From: Bacteroidales bacterium UBA5266
Lineage (GTDB): Bacteria; Bacteroidota; Bacteroidia; Bacteroidales; WCHB1-69
DNA: 20,611 nt
Direction: 5' to 3'
Assembly (NCBI GenBank): GCA_002411545.1
Contig: DHTG01000080.1
Coordinates: 18,265-38,875 of the forward strand
The translations under genes were made by a program, and so were the position numbers. Below the pieces are notes generated by a model. That model did no database searches and was not told the DNA's origin. It saw only the letters and a list, made by a program, of their open reading frames with translations. Below are positions 13,455 to 20,611 of this stretch, in pieces. Each line of letters begins with the position of its first letter. Within the stretch, counting starts at the first letter, position 1.

Positions 13455-16400
13455 ATGGATAGTATTATGAGAAAAGTAATATCAGTACTTGTTTTTTTAG
13501 GAATAAGTAATCTTATGTATGGACAAATCACCAAAAATCTTTCATTAGAAAATTCCAAAACGATTATTGAAAAGGGAATAGAAGCCTTTGATGCATCGAA
13601 TTATTCGGAGGCAGAGCAGTTGTTTAAAAAAGTACCTTTGGGCGATACGCTTTATCATTTGGCACAGTATGAACTCTCTTTGGTATATACCAATCAGAAT
13701 CGGTATCAGGAAGCAATAGAGCTTTTATTGAATTTTTTAGATAATAAAGTGGAAGGGATTAATTATAGTTTGGTATACGCTCAGCTGGGAAATAATTACA
13801 GCGATAACAATCAATATGAAAAAGCCATTGAGATATATGATTATGCCTTGGAAAGCTACCCATATAATTATTCTTTTTATTTTAATAAAGGAATAGTGTA
13901 TCAAAAAATGCAAGCCTACGACAAAGCCATGCCATGTTTTGAAAAATCTATTTTATGTTATCCTACTCATCAATCAAGTCATTTGCAGTTAGGTATAACC
14001 TATTTAAAACAAAAATATTATATTCCGGGAGTGTTAGCCTTGAATTATGCAGTAATGATTTCTCCTTCGACAGACAAGGCTTTAACTGCTTTGGGAATTT
14101 TAAATGATATATATGTCAATGGTTTTGATTCATATAATACTGATAATACCTTTAAAGAATCGGATGCTATGTATGATAGAAATGCCAAATTTCGCGACTT
14201 GGAAACCTTGGTGAAATCGAATTTTGCTTTGCATAAAAAATTCAAAACAAAAAGTAAAATAAACCATATCGTTATACGTCAAAATCAATTTATTTTTGAG
14301 AATTTGCATCATGATCCTCAATCCCATTTTATAGAAGAGCAATTGTATATTCCGTATTTTCAAATGATAGTTCAGAAAAAGAAAGATTACGATATATTTT
14401 CTCATTTGTTAGTCAGTAATACCAATATAGATGATGGTAAAGTAAATGCGAAAGCGCCCAAAATGGAAAAAGATTTTGATGCCCTATGGGCACGCAGTTT
14501 AGATATGTTAAAACAAGTGATGGAAAGAGGATTGGGAATGGCCAATCCCGAGGAAATTTCTTATATATATAATGCTAAATTTTTAGAGGCTTTCGGTAAA
14601 AAAGTATGGAACGACAAAAAAGAAAAAGTATATCACGATTATTGGATTGTGCTCAACAGTGAAGGCGGCATTTTACGTGAAGGAAATTTCAATAAAGGAA
14701 ATGCTGAAGGATTCTGGAAGGAGTATGATACCTATGGAAATATCATCAAAGAGTATACCTTGGAAAACGATATCACACAAGGTTTATGTTATTTGTATTT
14801 TAATCATGATAGTAAAGTTGACGAAAAACAATTATGGGTAGAAATACCTATAAAAGATGATAAAATTAATGGGGTACGTAAAACCTATAATCGCTCCGGC
14901 ATATTGCTGGAAGAGTCGAATTGGGTGGATGATTGGTATGATGGTTCTTATATGGATTTTTATCCTCAAGGGAAACTTCATAATCACAATCAATACAAGA
15001 TGGGCGATTTGTTGGGGGAGGCATTAGAATATTATGCCAATGGCGATTTGAAATCAAAAATTACCTATGCCGGTAAAGGTCAAGAGGGGAGTGCTGTATA
15101 TTATTATCCGGGAGGAAAAATAGAAAACGAAGGGAAGATTATTGACAATTTTGCTGTAGGTGAATGGAAATACTATTATTATGATGGAAATGTAAGTAAT
15201 GTATATATCTTCGATAAAAACGGCAAAGAGAATGGTACATGGAAGAGTTTTGATAGAAACGGAAATGTATTAAGTCAAACCCTTTATGAAAAAGGGAAAA
15301 AACTTGAGGAGACCTTTTATTTGCCGAATGGAAAATTATTGTATAAATTATCCTACAAAAATGGGAACCTAAACGAAGCAGTCGTGTATACCTATGATGA
15401 AAGTGTACGGGAGCGTTATACACTTTCTTCCCAGAAAAACATGCGTATAGATGTATATTGGATGAACGATCATATGGAATATCTTTGGAAACAAATACCG
15501 TTAAATGCCAAAGGCGAAAGACATGGCATCTATGTTGAGTATTATCCCAACGGACAAAAAATGTACGAAGTAGCTTATACAAACGATAAACAAGATGGAA
15601 TTACCAAATCCTTTTTTTTCAACGGTAAAATTAAAACCTATGTAATGTGTAAAGAAGGGGATTACGATGGAGTATATATACGCTATTTTGAAAATGATTC
15701 GGTGGCAGAAGAAGGAAGATATATGAACGATAAAAAGTATGGTGCTTGGTATTCCTATTACATGAATGGCAATAAAAATACTTTATATATTTATATCGAC
15801 AATAACCCTGTATATAAAGCTTTTTATTTACCTGATGGCAAGTATTCGAAAGAAAGTATATATAAAAACAACTTATTATATTGCATAAAATTTCATGATG
15901 AAAAGAACGAAATCTTTAAGATTGATACATTTATTAATGGCAATGGTGTGGTAAGAGATTATCACCTTCATGGTGGAGAAGAAAAAAAGTGTTCTATGCT
16001 TGCCGGGAATTATATCGATACCTGTCAGTGGTTTTCTTTTGAAGGGAAACCTTCGCATTTCACTCCATATATAGAAGATATGGAACACGGCGAGGCAAAA
16101 TTTTATCATTCCATCGACCCTACAATCATTCAATCCCATTTATACTATGTGTTGGGAAAACTCGATGGCCAGGCTCGCTTATATTATGAAAATGGAACCC
16201 TAAGTTCTGAATTACATTTTGAATATGGTAATGCTCAAGGCCCTTGTCGTTATTACCACGAAAATGCTATGTTGAGTTTGACCGGTAATTTTAGTAATGA
16301 CGTAAGAGATGGAATATTTACCTTTTATGCCCCCGACGGTAAAACCGTGCTATATAAACTCTTATATTATAATGATCAGGCTCACAGTTATGCTTTGATG

Positions 16401-16814
16401 GGAAAAGATGGTAAAATGTCGGATTTTAAACCTATTGGGAAAGATAGAATCGAACTTAGCTGCTACTATCCCAAAGGAGGTGTTTCCTGTAAACTGACAT
16501 TTGAGAATGGAATGTACCAAGAATACCTACGTATTTATTATCCCAATGGGAATTTATTTGAAGAAACCTATTTTAAAGATAATCTTAAACACGGGAATTA
16601 TAAATTATGGTATCAAAATGCAGTATTGAAATCCAACACCAACTACTATCAAAATCTAAGAAATGGTGAGTGTAAGGAGTATTATGATAATGGTAATCTC
16701 TATCAAGAGGCTAATTACGTGGAAGATGCTTTGCATGGAAGTTGTAAACGTTATTCCAAAAGAGGAACACTTATTTTCGAACAAACTTGGTATTTTGGAA
16801 ATAGATTGAAATAA
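13455..16814 (+). CDS. Giant exported TPR + MORN_2 (YwqK-like) repeat protein
   Basis: This 1119-residue protein probably starts at the second ATG (13467), giving the signal peptide MRKVISVLVFLGISNLMYGQ. Residues about 35-220 are TPRs (for example YEKAIEIYDYALESYPYNYS). A unique linker spans 220-400. From about 400 to the C-terminus run many MORN_2 repeats of the 'YY.NG....E..Y..G...G....Y' type (YYPNGQKMYEVAYTNDKQDG and others), a fold NCBI labels YwqK-family antitoxin. MORN_2 repeats form extended beta-sheets; in long Bacteroidota proteins of this kind no function is established, and the antitoxin label should not be taken literally. It is the first gene of a run with the DUF3857 gene (33 nt gap) and the S8 protease gene. 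A cell-surface or periplasmic scaffold is a guess. Confidence 0.9.
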   Translation: MDSIMRKVISVLVFLGISNLMYGQITKNLSLENSKTIIEKGIEAFDASNYSEAEQLFKKVPLGDTLYHLAQYELSLVYTNQNRYQEAIELLLNFLDNKVEGINYSLVYAQLGNNYSDNNQYEKAIEIYDYALESYPYNYSFYFNKGIVYQKMQAYDKAMPCFEKSILCYPTHQSSHLQLGITYLKQKYYIPGVLALNYAVMISPSTDKALTALGILNDIYVNGFDSYNTDNTFKESDAMYDRNAKFRDLETLVKSNFALHKKFKTKSKINHIVIRQNQFIFENLHHDPQSHFIEEQLYIPYFQMIVQKKKDYDIFSHLLVSNTNIDDGKVNAKAPKMEKDFDALWARSLDMLKQVMERGLGMANPEEISYIYNAKFLEAFGKKVWNDKKEKVYHDYWIVLNSEGGILREGNFNKGNAEGFWKEYDTYGNIIKEYTLENDITQGLCYLYFNHDSKVDEKQLWVEIPIKDDKINGVRKTYNRSGILLEESNWVDDWYDGSYMDFYPQGKLHNHNQYKMGDLLGEALEYYANGDLKSKITYAGKGQEGSAVYYYPGGKIENEGKIIDNFAVGEWKYYYYDGNVSNVYIFDKNGKENGTWKSFDRNGNVLSQTLYEKGKKLEETFYLPNGKLLYKLSYKNGNLNEAVVYTYDESVRERYTLSSQKNMRIDVYWMNDHMEYLWKQIPLNAKGERHGIYVEYYPNGQKMYEVAYTNDKQDGITKSFFFNGKIKTYVMCKEGDYDGVYIRYFENDSVAEEGRYMNDKKYGAWYSYYMNGNKNTLYIYIDNNPVYKAFYLPDGKYSKESIYKNNLLYCIKFHDEKNEIFKIDTFINGNGVVRDYHLHGGEEKKCSMLAGNYIDTCQWFSFEGKPSHFTPYIEDMEHGEAKFYHSIDPTIIQSHLYYVLGKLDGQARLYYENGTLSSELHFEYGNAQGPCRYYHENAMLSLTGNFSNDVRDGIFTFYAPDGKTVLYKLLYYNDQAHSYALMGKDGKMSDFKPIGKDRIELSCYYPKGGVSCKLTFENGMYQEYLRIYYPNGNLFEETYFKDNLKHGNYKLWYQNAVLKSNTNYYQNLRNGECKEYYDNGNLYQEANYVEDALHGSCKRYSKRGTLIFEQTWYFGNRLK

Positions 16815-16847
16815 ACCCTATTGTATAATTCATAAAATTTATTTGAA

Positions 16848-18815
16848 ATGAAGAAACTTGTATGTTATCTGAGCTGTATGTTGCTTTTTTATACTACTGC
16901 TGCTCAATTCGAACTTGACTTAAAAGACTATGATTTTAAAGAGATACCTACCTTAACAGCGGAGGAAGATGCCCGCTATGAAAAAGAAGGAGCTGTTGTA
17001 CTGTATTACAATCGTGTGCTTGATTATCGCTACGATGGAGAACAAATAGAGTTATGGGAATGTTTACATTATACTGTAAAAGCATATACATCCAAAGGCT
17101 TGGAAAGCTACCATAAGTTTTATTTGCCCGAAGTAGAAAATGAAGATATCATAGCTTGTAAAGCAAGGTATTTGAATAAAGAAGGTAAAATGACCTATCT
17201 TACAAAAAGTGATATTGTTGAAAGAGAAATAGATGAAGAAAAAGAGAAATATTTGGTATTTCAAACCATAGATACACCGGCAGTATTCGATTTTTTTTAT
17301 ATAATTCGTAAAACCAATATCATAGAAAATGGAAGCTACTATTATCCCGGTTTTGTTTCTATCAAAAAGGCAGAATTTACATTGATACTGCCCGATTATT
17401 TAGAAGCTATATGTGCTGTTTACAATGGGATGAAACCTGTGTATGACACACTTATGGAAACTAAAGAGAAACGTTATTCTTATACCTATGCGGAGAAATT
17501 GCCAAAGATAAGCCAAGATCAGGATGCCTTTTCCGACGCTCATGAAGCCAGGGTGGAATTTGCTATTGCTTACAATTATAGCAGAAGTAGAATGAGAGTT
17601 AATTCGATCAGTGATTTATCATCAAATTTCTATAGAGCTATTGCTGAACTCGAAAAAGAAGAAAAAAGTTTGATGAAAAAATTTGCCGCTAAGATTCCCA
17701 TCGAAAAAGGCATGAACGAAGAACAAAAAATTCGATGCATAGAAAAATATGTCAAAAAAGACATCAATTACATATCCATCAATGCTTCACACTTCAGTGA
17801 TCTTAGCAACGTATTGAGTTTAAAATATGGAAATTCCATTGGTTTGGCAAAAATTTATTATTATTTGTTTGATTATTTTAATATAAATAATCAATTTGTT
17901 TTAACGAGTAATAAGACCTATAAAACCTTCGATCGTCGCTTTGATGCCTCTAATTATCTGCGTGAATCTTTGTTTTATTTCCCCAATATCAAACAATATA
18001 TAGCTCCTGACTTTACAAGATATCGTTTAGGTTTGACACCTGCGGTTTTAACCGATCATGAAGGATTGTTTTTGAAAACCATTAAAGTAGGAAAAGTAAC
18101 TTCTTTTGTGCCTAGTTTTTCAAAAATACCGGCTTTGCCTAAGGAAGTAACGGGCGATAGTTTGGAAGTAACTTTAAAGCTTGATGTGGATAAAAAAAAT
18201 ATAAGTGGACAGGTGATTCGCTCTTTGACCGGATATAATGCCGTACTCTTTCAAGCCAACTACAACGATTACGAAGATGAATTCAAAGAAGAAATCATCG
18301 ATCAGTATGTAGCTTTGGGAAGCGAAAGCATCAATGTGAACGAAGTGGATGTTGAAAATACATCTTATGAGGATGTTTTGGTAAAACCCATGGTCTTTAA
18401 CGGACAAATTGTAGATTATTACATCACTAAATTCGAGGATGATAAAATCACAGTGCCCATCGGTGTGTTTATTGGAAAACAAAGTGAGTTTAAACAAGAA
18501 AGCGAACGTATACTTCCCATTGAAAGGAAAAACCGTTCACATTATTATCGTTGCATCAAAATTGAAATACCCGAAGGCTATGAGTGCAAAGATTATCAGA
18601 ATTTAAATGTAGAAGTCTATGATGCAAAAGAAGCTCAAAATGCACAATGTATGTTTACGGCTAAAGTTACGAAAGAAGGCAATTATATCATAATTCGTTC
18701 AGATGAATATTACAATCAGTTGTATTATCCCGTTGAAGACTACACCTTATACCAAAAAGTGATCAATGCTGCTGCTGACTTTAATCGTGCCGAATTAATA
18801 TTTAAGAAAAAATAA
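16848..18815 (+). CDS. Exported DUF3857 protein with degenerate transglutaminase-like domain
   Basis: This 655-residue protein has a signal peptide (MKKLVCYLSCMLLFYTTAAQ), a DUF3857 beta-domain (about 50-225; LHYTVKAYTSKGLESYHKFY then the KEGKMTYLTKSDIVER stretch), a transglutaminase-like region (about 275-390) and a C-terminal beta-rich part (about 420-655). In active transglutaminase-like members a GxC motif supplies the cysteine and a later His and Asp complete the triad. Here the equivalent segment is KYGNSIGLAKIYYYLF (Ser330 where Cys is expected). No matching His is evident, though an APD resembling the Asp motif remains (386-388). It is therefore probably not an active enzyme. DUF3857 proteins are common and uncharacterised in Bacteroidota. 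It sits between the MORN and S8 genes (33 and 17 nt gaps). Confidence 0.85.
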   Translation: MKKLVCYLSCMLLFYTTAAQFELDLKDYDFKEIPTLTAEEDARYEKEGAVVLYYNRVLDYRYDGEQIELWECLHYTVKAYTSKGLESYHKFYLPEVENEDIIACKARYLNKEGKMTYLTKSDIVEREIDEEKEKYLVFQTIDTPAVFDFFYIIRKTNIIENGSYYYPGFVSIKKAEFTLILPDYLEAICAVYNGMKPVYDTLMETKEKRYSYTYAEKLPKISQDQDAFSDAHEARVEFAIAYNYSRSRMRVNSISDLSSNFYRAIAELEKEEKSLMKKFAAKIPIEKGMNEEQKIRCIEKYVKKDINYISINASHFSDLSNVLSLKYGNSIGLAKIYYYLFDYFNINNQFVLTSNKTYKTFDRRFDASNYLRESLFYFPNIKQYIAPDFTRYRLGLTPAVLTDHEGLFLKTIKVGKVTSFVPSFSKIPALPKEVTGDSLEVTLKLDVDKKNISGQVIRSLTGYNAVLFQANYNDYEDEFKEEIIDQYVALGSESINVNEVDVENTSYEDVLVKPMVFNGQIVDYYITKFEDDKITVPIGVFIGKQSEFKQESERILPIERKNRSHYYRCIKIEIPEGYECKDYQNLNVEVYDAKEAQNAQCMFTAKVTKEGNYIIIRSDEYYNQLYYPVEDYTLYQKVINAAADFNRAELIFKKK

Positions 18816-18832
18816 TCTCAATTTAGAAAAGA

Positions 18833-20563
18833 ATGTTTGGAAGTGATTGTATGAAAAGGATGATTTGCTGTTTATTCCTAATAGTGAATGTTGGAATGTA
18901 TGCCCAAAGCCCGGCTAAATATTGGATAGCCTTTACCGATAAAAATAACAATGGGTATTCCGTTGATCAGCCGGAGGCTTTTTTGTCAAAAAGAGCCCTT
19001 GAAAAAAGAAAACGTTTTCATATAGAAATAACAACGCAAGATTTACCGCTTACTAAGTCCTATGTGAATGAGCTTCTTGCCATGGATACTTCCATGCGTT
19101 TGTTGAGTCAGTCGAAATGGCTCAATGGCATCAGTGTATATTCCCAAGATGAAAATCTAATTAAAAAGTTAGAAAACATTCCCTTTGTTCGTTATGCAGA
19201 AAAGACCATTCAACTGAAACAACCCGAACTCGCATGTGATAGCATTTACCGAAGAGTTTCAAGTCGTTCGCTGGCATCCGCTTTATCTAAACCGTCAATG
19301 CCTGAAAGCCTTGACCTGGCATACGGTAAAGCGGAAGATCAAATAAAAATCAATAGAGGGCATTGGTTGCACCGTATAGGATATTTAGGTGAAAGTGTGC
19401 AAATGGGTATTTTTGATGGAGGATTTCACAATGTGGATTCTATTCGTCATCTGGAAGTGTTGCGTAACGAAAATCGGTTGTTGTGTGTTCGTAATTTCGT
19501 TAAATCGTGTGAAGATCCACTTCGTCATCACAGTCATGGCACCTATGTGCTCTCGTGCATTGCTGCAGATGTACCGGGAGAACTTGTAGGTACAGCTCCC
19601 AAAGTGAGTGTTTGTTTGGCCCTTACTGAAGATGGATCCTCCGAACATAAAATTGAAGAAGATAATTGGGTGGCTGCCTTGGAATGGGCGGATAGTTTAG
19701 GGTGTGATATTATAAATTCTTCTCTGGGATATACCCAATTCGATGATTCTACACAACGTAGAACAGCCGCCGATTTGACGGGTCAAGTGAGTAGAGCCTC
19801 CCAAGCTGCTTCTATTGCCGCTTCCAAAGGTATTATCGTATGCAACAGTGCCGGAAACGCGGGTAGGGGGCCTTGGTTCTTTATAGGATGTCCCGCCGAT
19901 GCTAAGGATATCATTGCCGTTGGAGCTGTTGACAGAGAAAGAAATAAAACCACGTTTTCCTCCATGGGACCCAGTGCCGACGGTCGTGTAAAACCCGATG
20001 CCTGTGCCTTAGGGAAAGGCGTTTACGTGGCAAATCCTTACGCTAAAACTACCCTTGCCGATGGTACTTCCTTTTCTTCTCCTTTGTTAGCAGGTATGAT
20101 GGCTTGTTTGTGGCAGGCATTTCCGGAGAAATCATCTTTCGAAGTGATGGAAGCTGTCAGAAAAAGTGGGAGTATAGCCCATGCTCCCGACAGCTTGTTG
20201 GGATATGGCATCAGCGATATGTGGAAAGCATATAACTTGTTACGTAAGGATGAAGCCTCCTACGACGAGAAGGGCAATCTGATAATGACGCTCTCACTTT
20301 CTTCCTTTGTATACGAAAAAGAACCCTTGCGGATAAGCATACAATCTCGGGTGAAAACTAAACTTACAGTCCAAGCTATTATGAGAAGCAATCAGGCAAC
20401 GACATCGAAAACCTATAAAATTAAAAAAGGTAAAAATGTGATTCTATGGAGGGCGTTTCCCGGATCACAGTCCGATACCTACGACTTTGTCGACCTGCGC
20501 TTGCAAAGTGCGGAAGTGGATTATTCTTACATCATTGGCGTTGAAAAAGCAGACAAGGACTAA
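18833..20563 (+). CDS. Exported subtilisin-like serine protease (S8)
   Basis: This 576-residue protease has all catalytic residues: Asp195 (MGIFDGGF), His235 (HHSHGTYV), oxyanion Asn342 (NSAGNAG) and Ser413 (DGTSFSSPLLAGMM), numbered from 18833. The start at 18851 (MKRMICCLFLIVNVGMYAQ) gives a better signal peptide and is preferred. Residues about 28-125 (KYWIAFTDKNNNGYSVDQPE, then EAFLSKRALEKRK) form the prodomain-like region of Bacteroidota S8 proteases, and the catalytic domain spans about 180-470. The C-terminal ~100 residues form a beta-rich domain that lacks an obvious type IX secretion sorting signal, which many relatives carry, so the protein may stay periplasmic. It is the last gene of the run, 17 nt after the DUF3857 gene. 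Cysteines are unusually frequent in the catalytic domain. The substrate is unknown. Confidence 0.93.
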   Translation: MFGSDCMKRMICCLFLIVNVGMYAQSPAKYWIAFTDKNNNGYSVDQPEAFLSKRALEKRKRFHIEITTQDLPLTKSYVNELLAMDTSMRLLSQSKWLNGISVYSQDENLIKKLENIPFVRYAEKTIQLKQPELACDSIYRRVSSRSLASALSKPSMPESLDLAYGKAEDQIKINRGHWLHRIGYLGESVQMGIFDGGFHNVDSIRHLEVLRNENRLLCVRNFVKSCEDPLRHHSHGTYVLSCIAADVPGELVGTAPKVSVCLALTEDGSSEHKIEEDNWVAALEWADSLGCDIINSSLGYTQFDDSTQRRTAADLTGQVSRASQAASIAASKGIIVCNSAGNAGRGPWFFIGCPADAKDIIAVGAVDRERNKTTFSSMGPSADGRVKPDACALGKGVYVANPYAKTTLADGTSFSSPLLAGMMACLWQAFPEKSSFEVMEAVRKSGSIAHAPDSLLGYGISDMWKAYNLLRKDEASYDEKGNLIMTLSLSSFVYEKEPLRISIQSRVKTKLTVQAIMRSNQATTSKTYKIKKGKNVILWRAFPGSQSDTYDFVDLRLQSAEVDYSYIIGVEKADKD

Positions 20564-20611
20564 GAAAGAAAAGTGTATACCTTCCTGCATATACATAAAT
20601 AGTGTATTTTT

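Noticed and set aside
15139..15582. A 147-codon minus-strand frame opposite the MORN gene
   Set aside because: Antisense of repetitive Tyr/Asn/Gly-rich coding sequence; composition (His/Tyr/Phe-rich) is that of a shadow frame.
13455..16814. Treating the MORN_2 protein as an antitoxin of a toxin-antitoxin system
   Set aside because: The YwqK-antitoxin label is attached to the repeat family in general; no small toxin gene adjoins it and the protein is exported and very large.

Overview
The window looks like a piece of a Bacteroidota chromosome (class not determinable from sequence alone). The evidence is AT-rich DNA, no strong Shine-Dalgarno sequences, repeated -7-type boxes of the form TAnnTTTG, TonB-dependent receptors with N-terminal carboxypeptidase-regulatory-like domains, a PD40/OmpA protein of PorE-like architecture, a Bacteroidota-style long ribosomal protein S16, and DUF3857 and HYC_CC_PP-type proteins. 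No rRNA, tRNA, CRISPR array or intact transposase was seen.

Layout. Positions 1-1444 hold no convincing intact gene. This stretch is a graveyard of decayed sequence on the minus strand: the start of an RHS-core fragment running off the left edge, and a decayed DUF559 endonuclease gene with a GC-rich palindrome in its middle. It also holds an imperfect inverted repeat at 690-766 and a striking ~22-nt-periodic array folding on itself at 891-1089. From 1445 comes a TonB-dependent receptor (+), convergent with a two-gene minus unit: a TPR protein followed by a TPR/PD40/CRD/OmpA envelope protein. A membrane sensor histidine kinase (-) follows, separated by a hairpin from a minus-strand heavy-metal module. 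That module reads, in transcription order, Cys/His-rich HYC_CC_PP-like protein, TonB-dependent receptor, periplasmic HMA-domain protein. Divergent from it lies rpsP-rimM (+), then a plus-strand run of three exported proteins: a 1119-residue TPR/MORN_2 repeat protein, a DUF3857 protein with a degenerate transglutaminase-like fold, and a subtilisin-like S8 protease.

How they work together. The minus-strand module at 8624-11814 is best read as metal (probably copper) uptake or handling across the outer membrane and periplasm. The first receptor and the OmpA/TPR pair serve the cell envelope. rpsP-rimM is a housekeeping 30S-biogenesis pair. The MORN/DUF3857/S8 run at 13455-20563 is tightly spaced, all three products have export signals, and its joint function is unknown; it is the best candidate here for an undescribed system. 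The most surprising small-scale signals are the decayed genes and palindromes at 1-474, the 22-nt array, a palindrome-like insert in frame within the HYC_CC_PP-like gene, and a perfect 14-bp hairpin whose arm carries the kinase promoter box.
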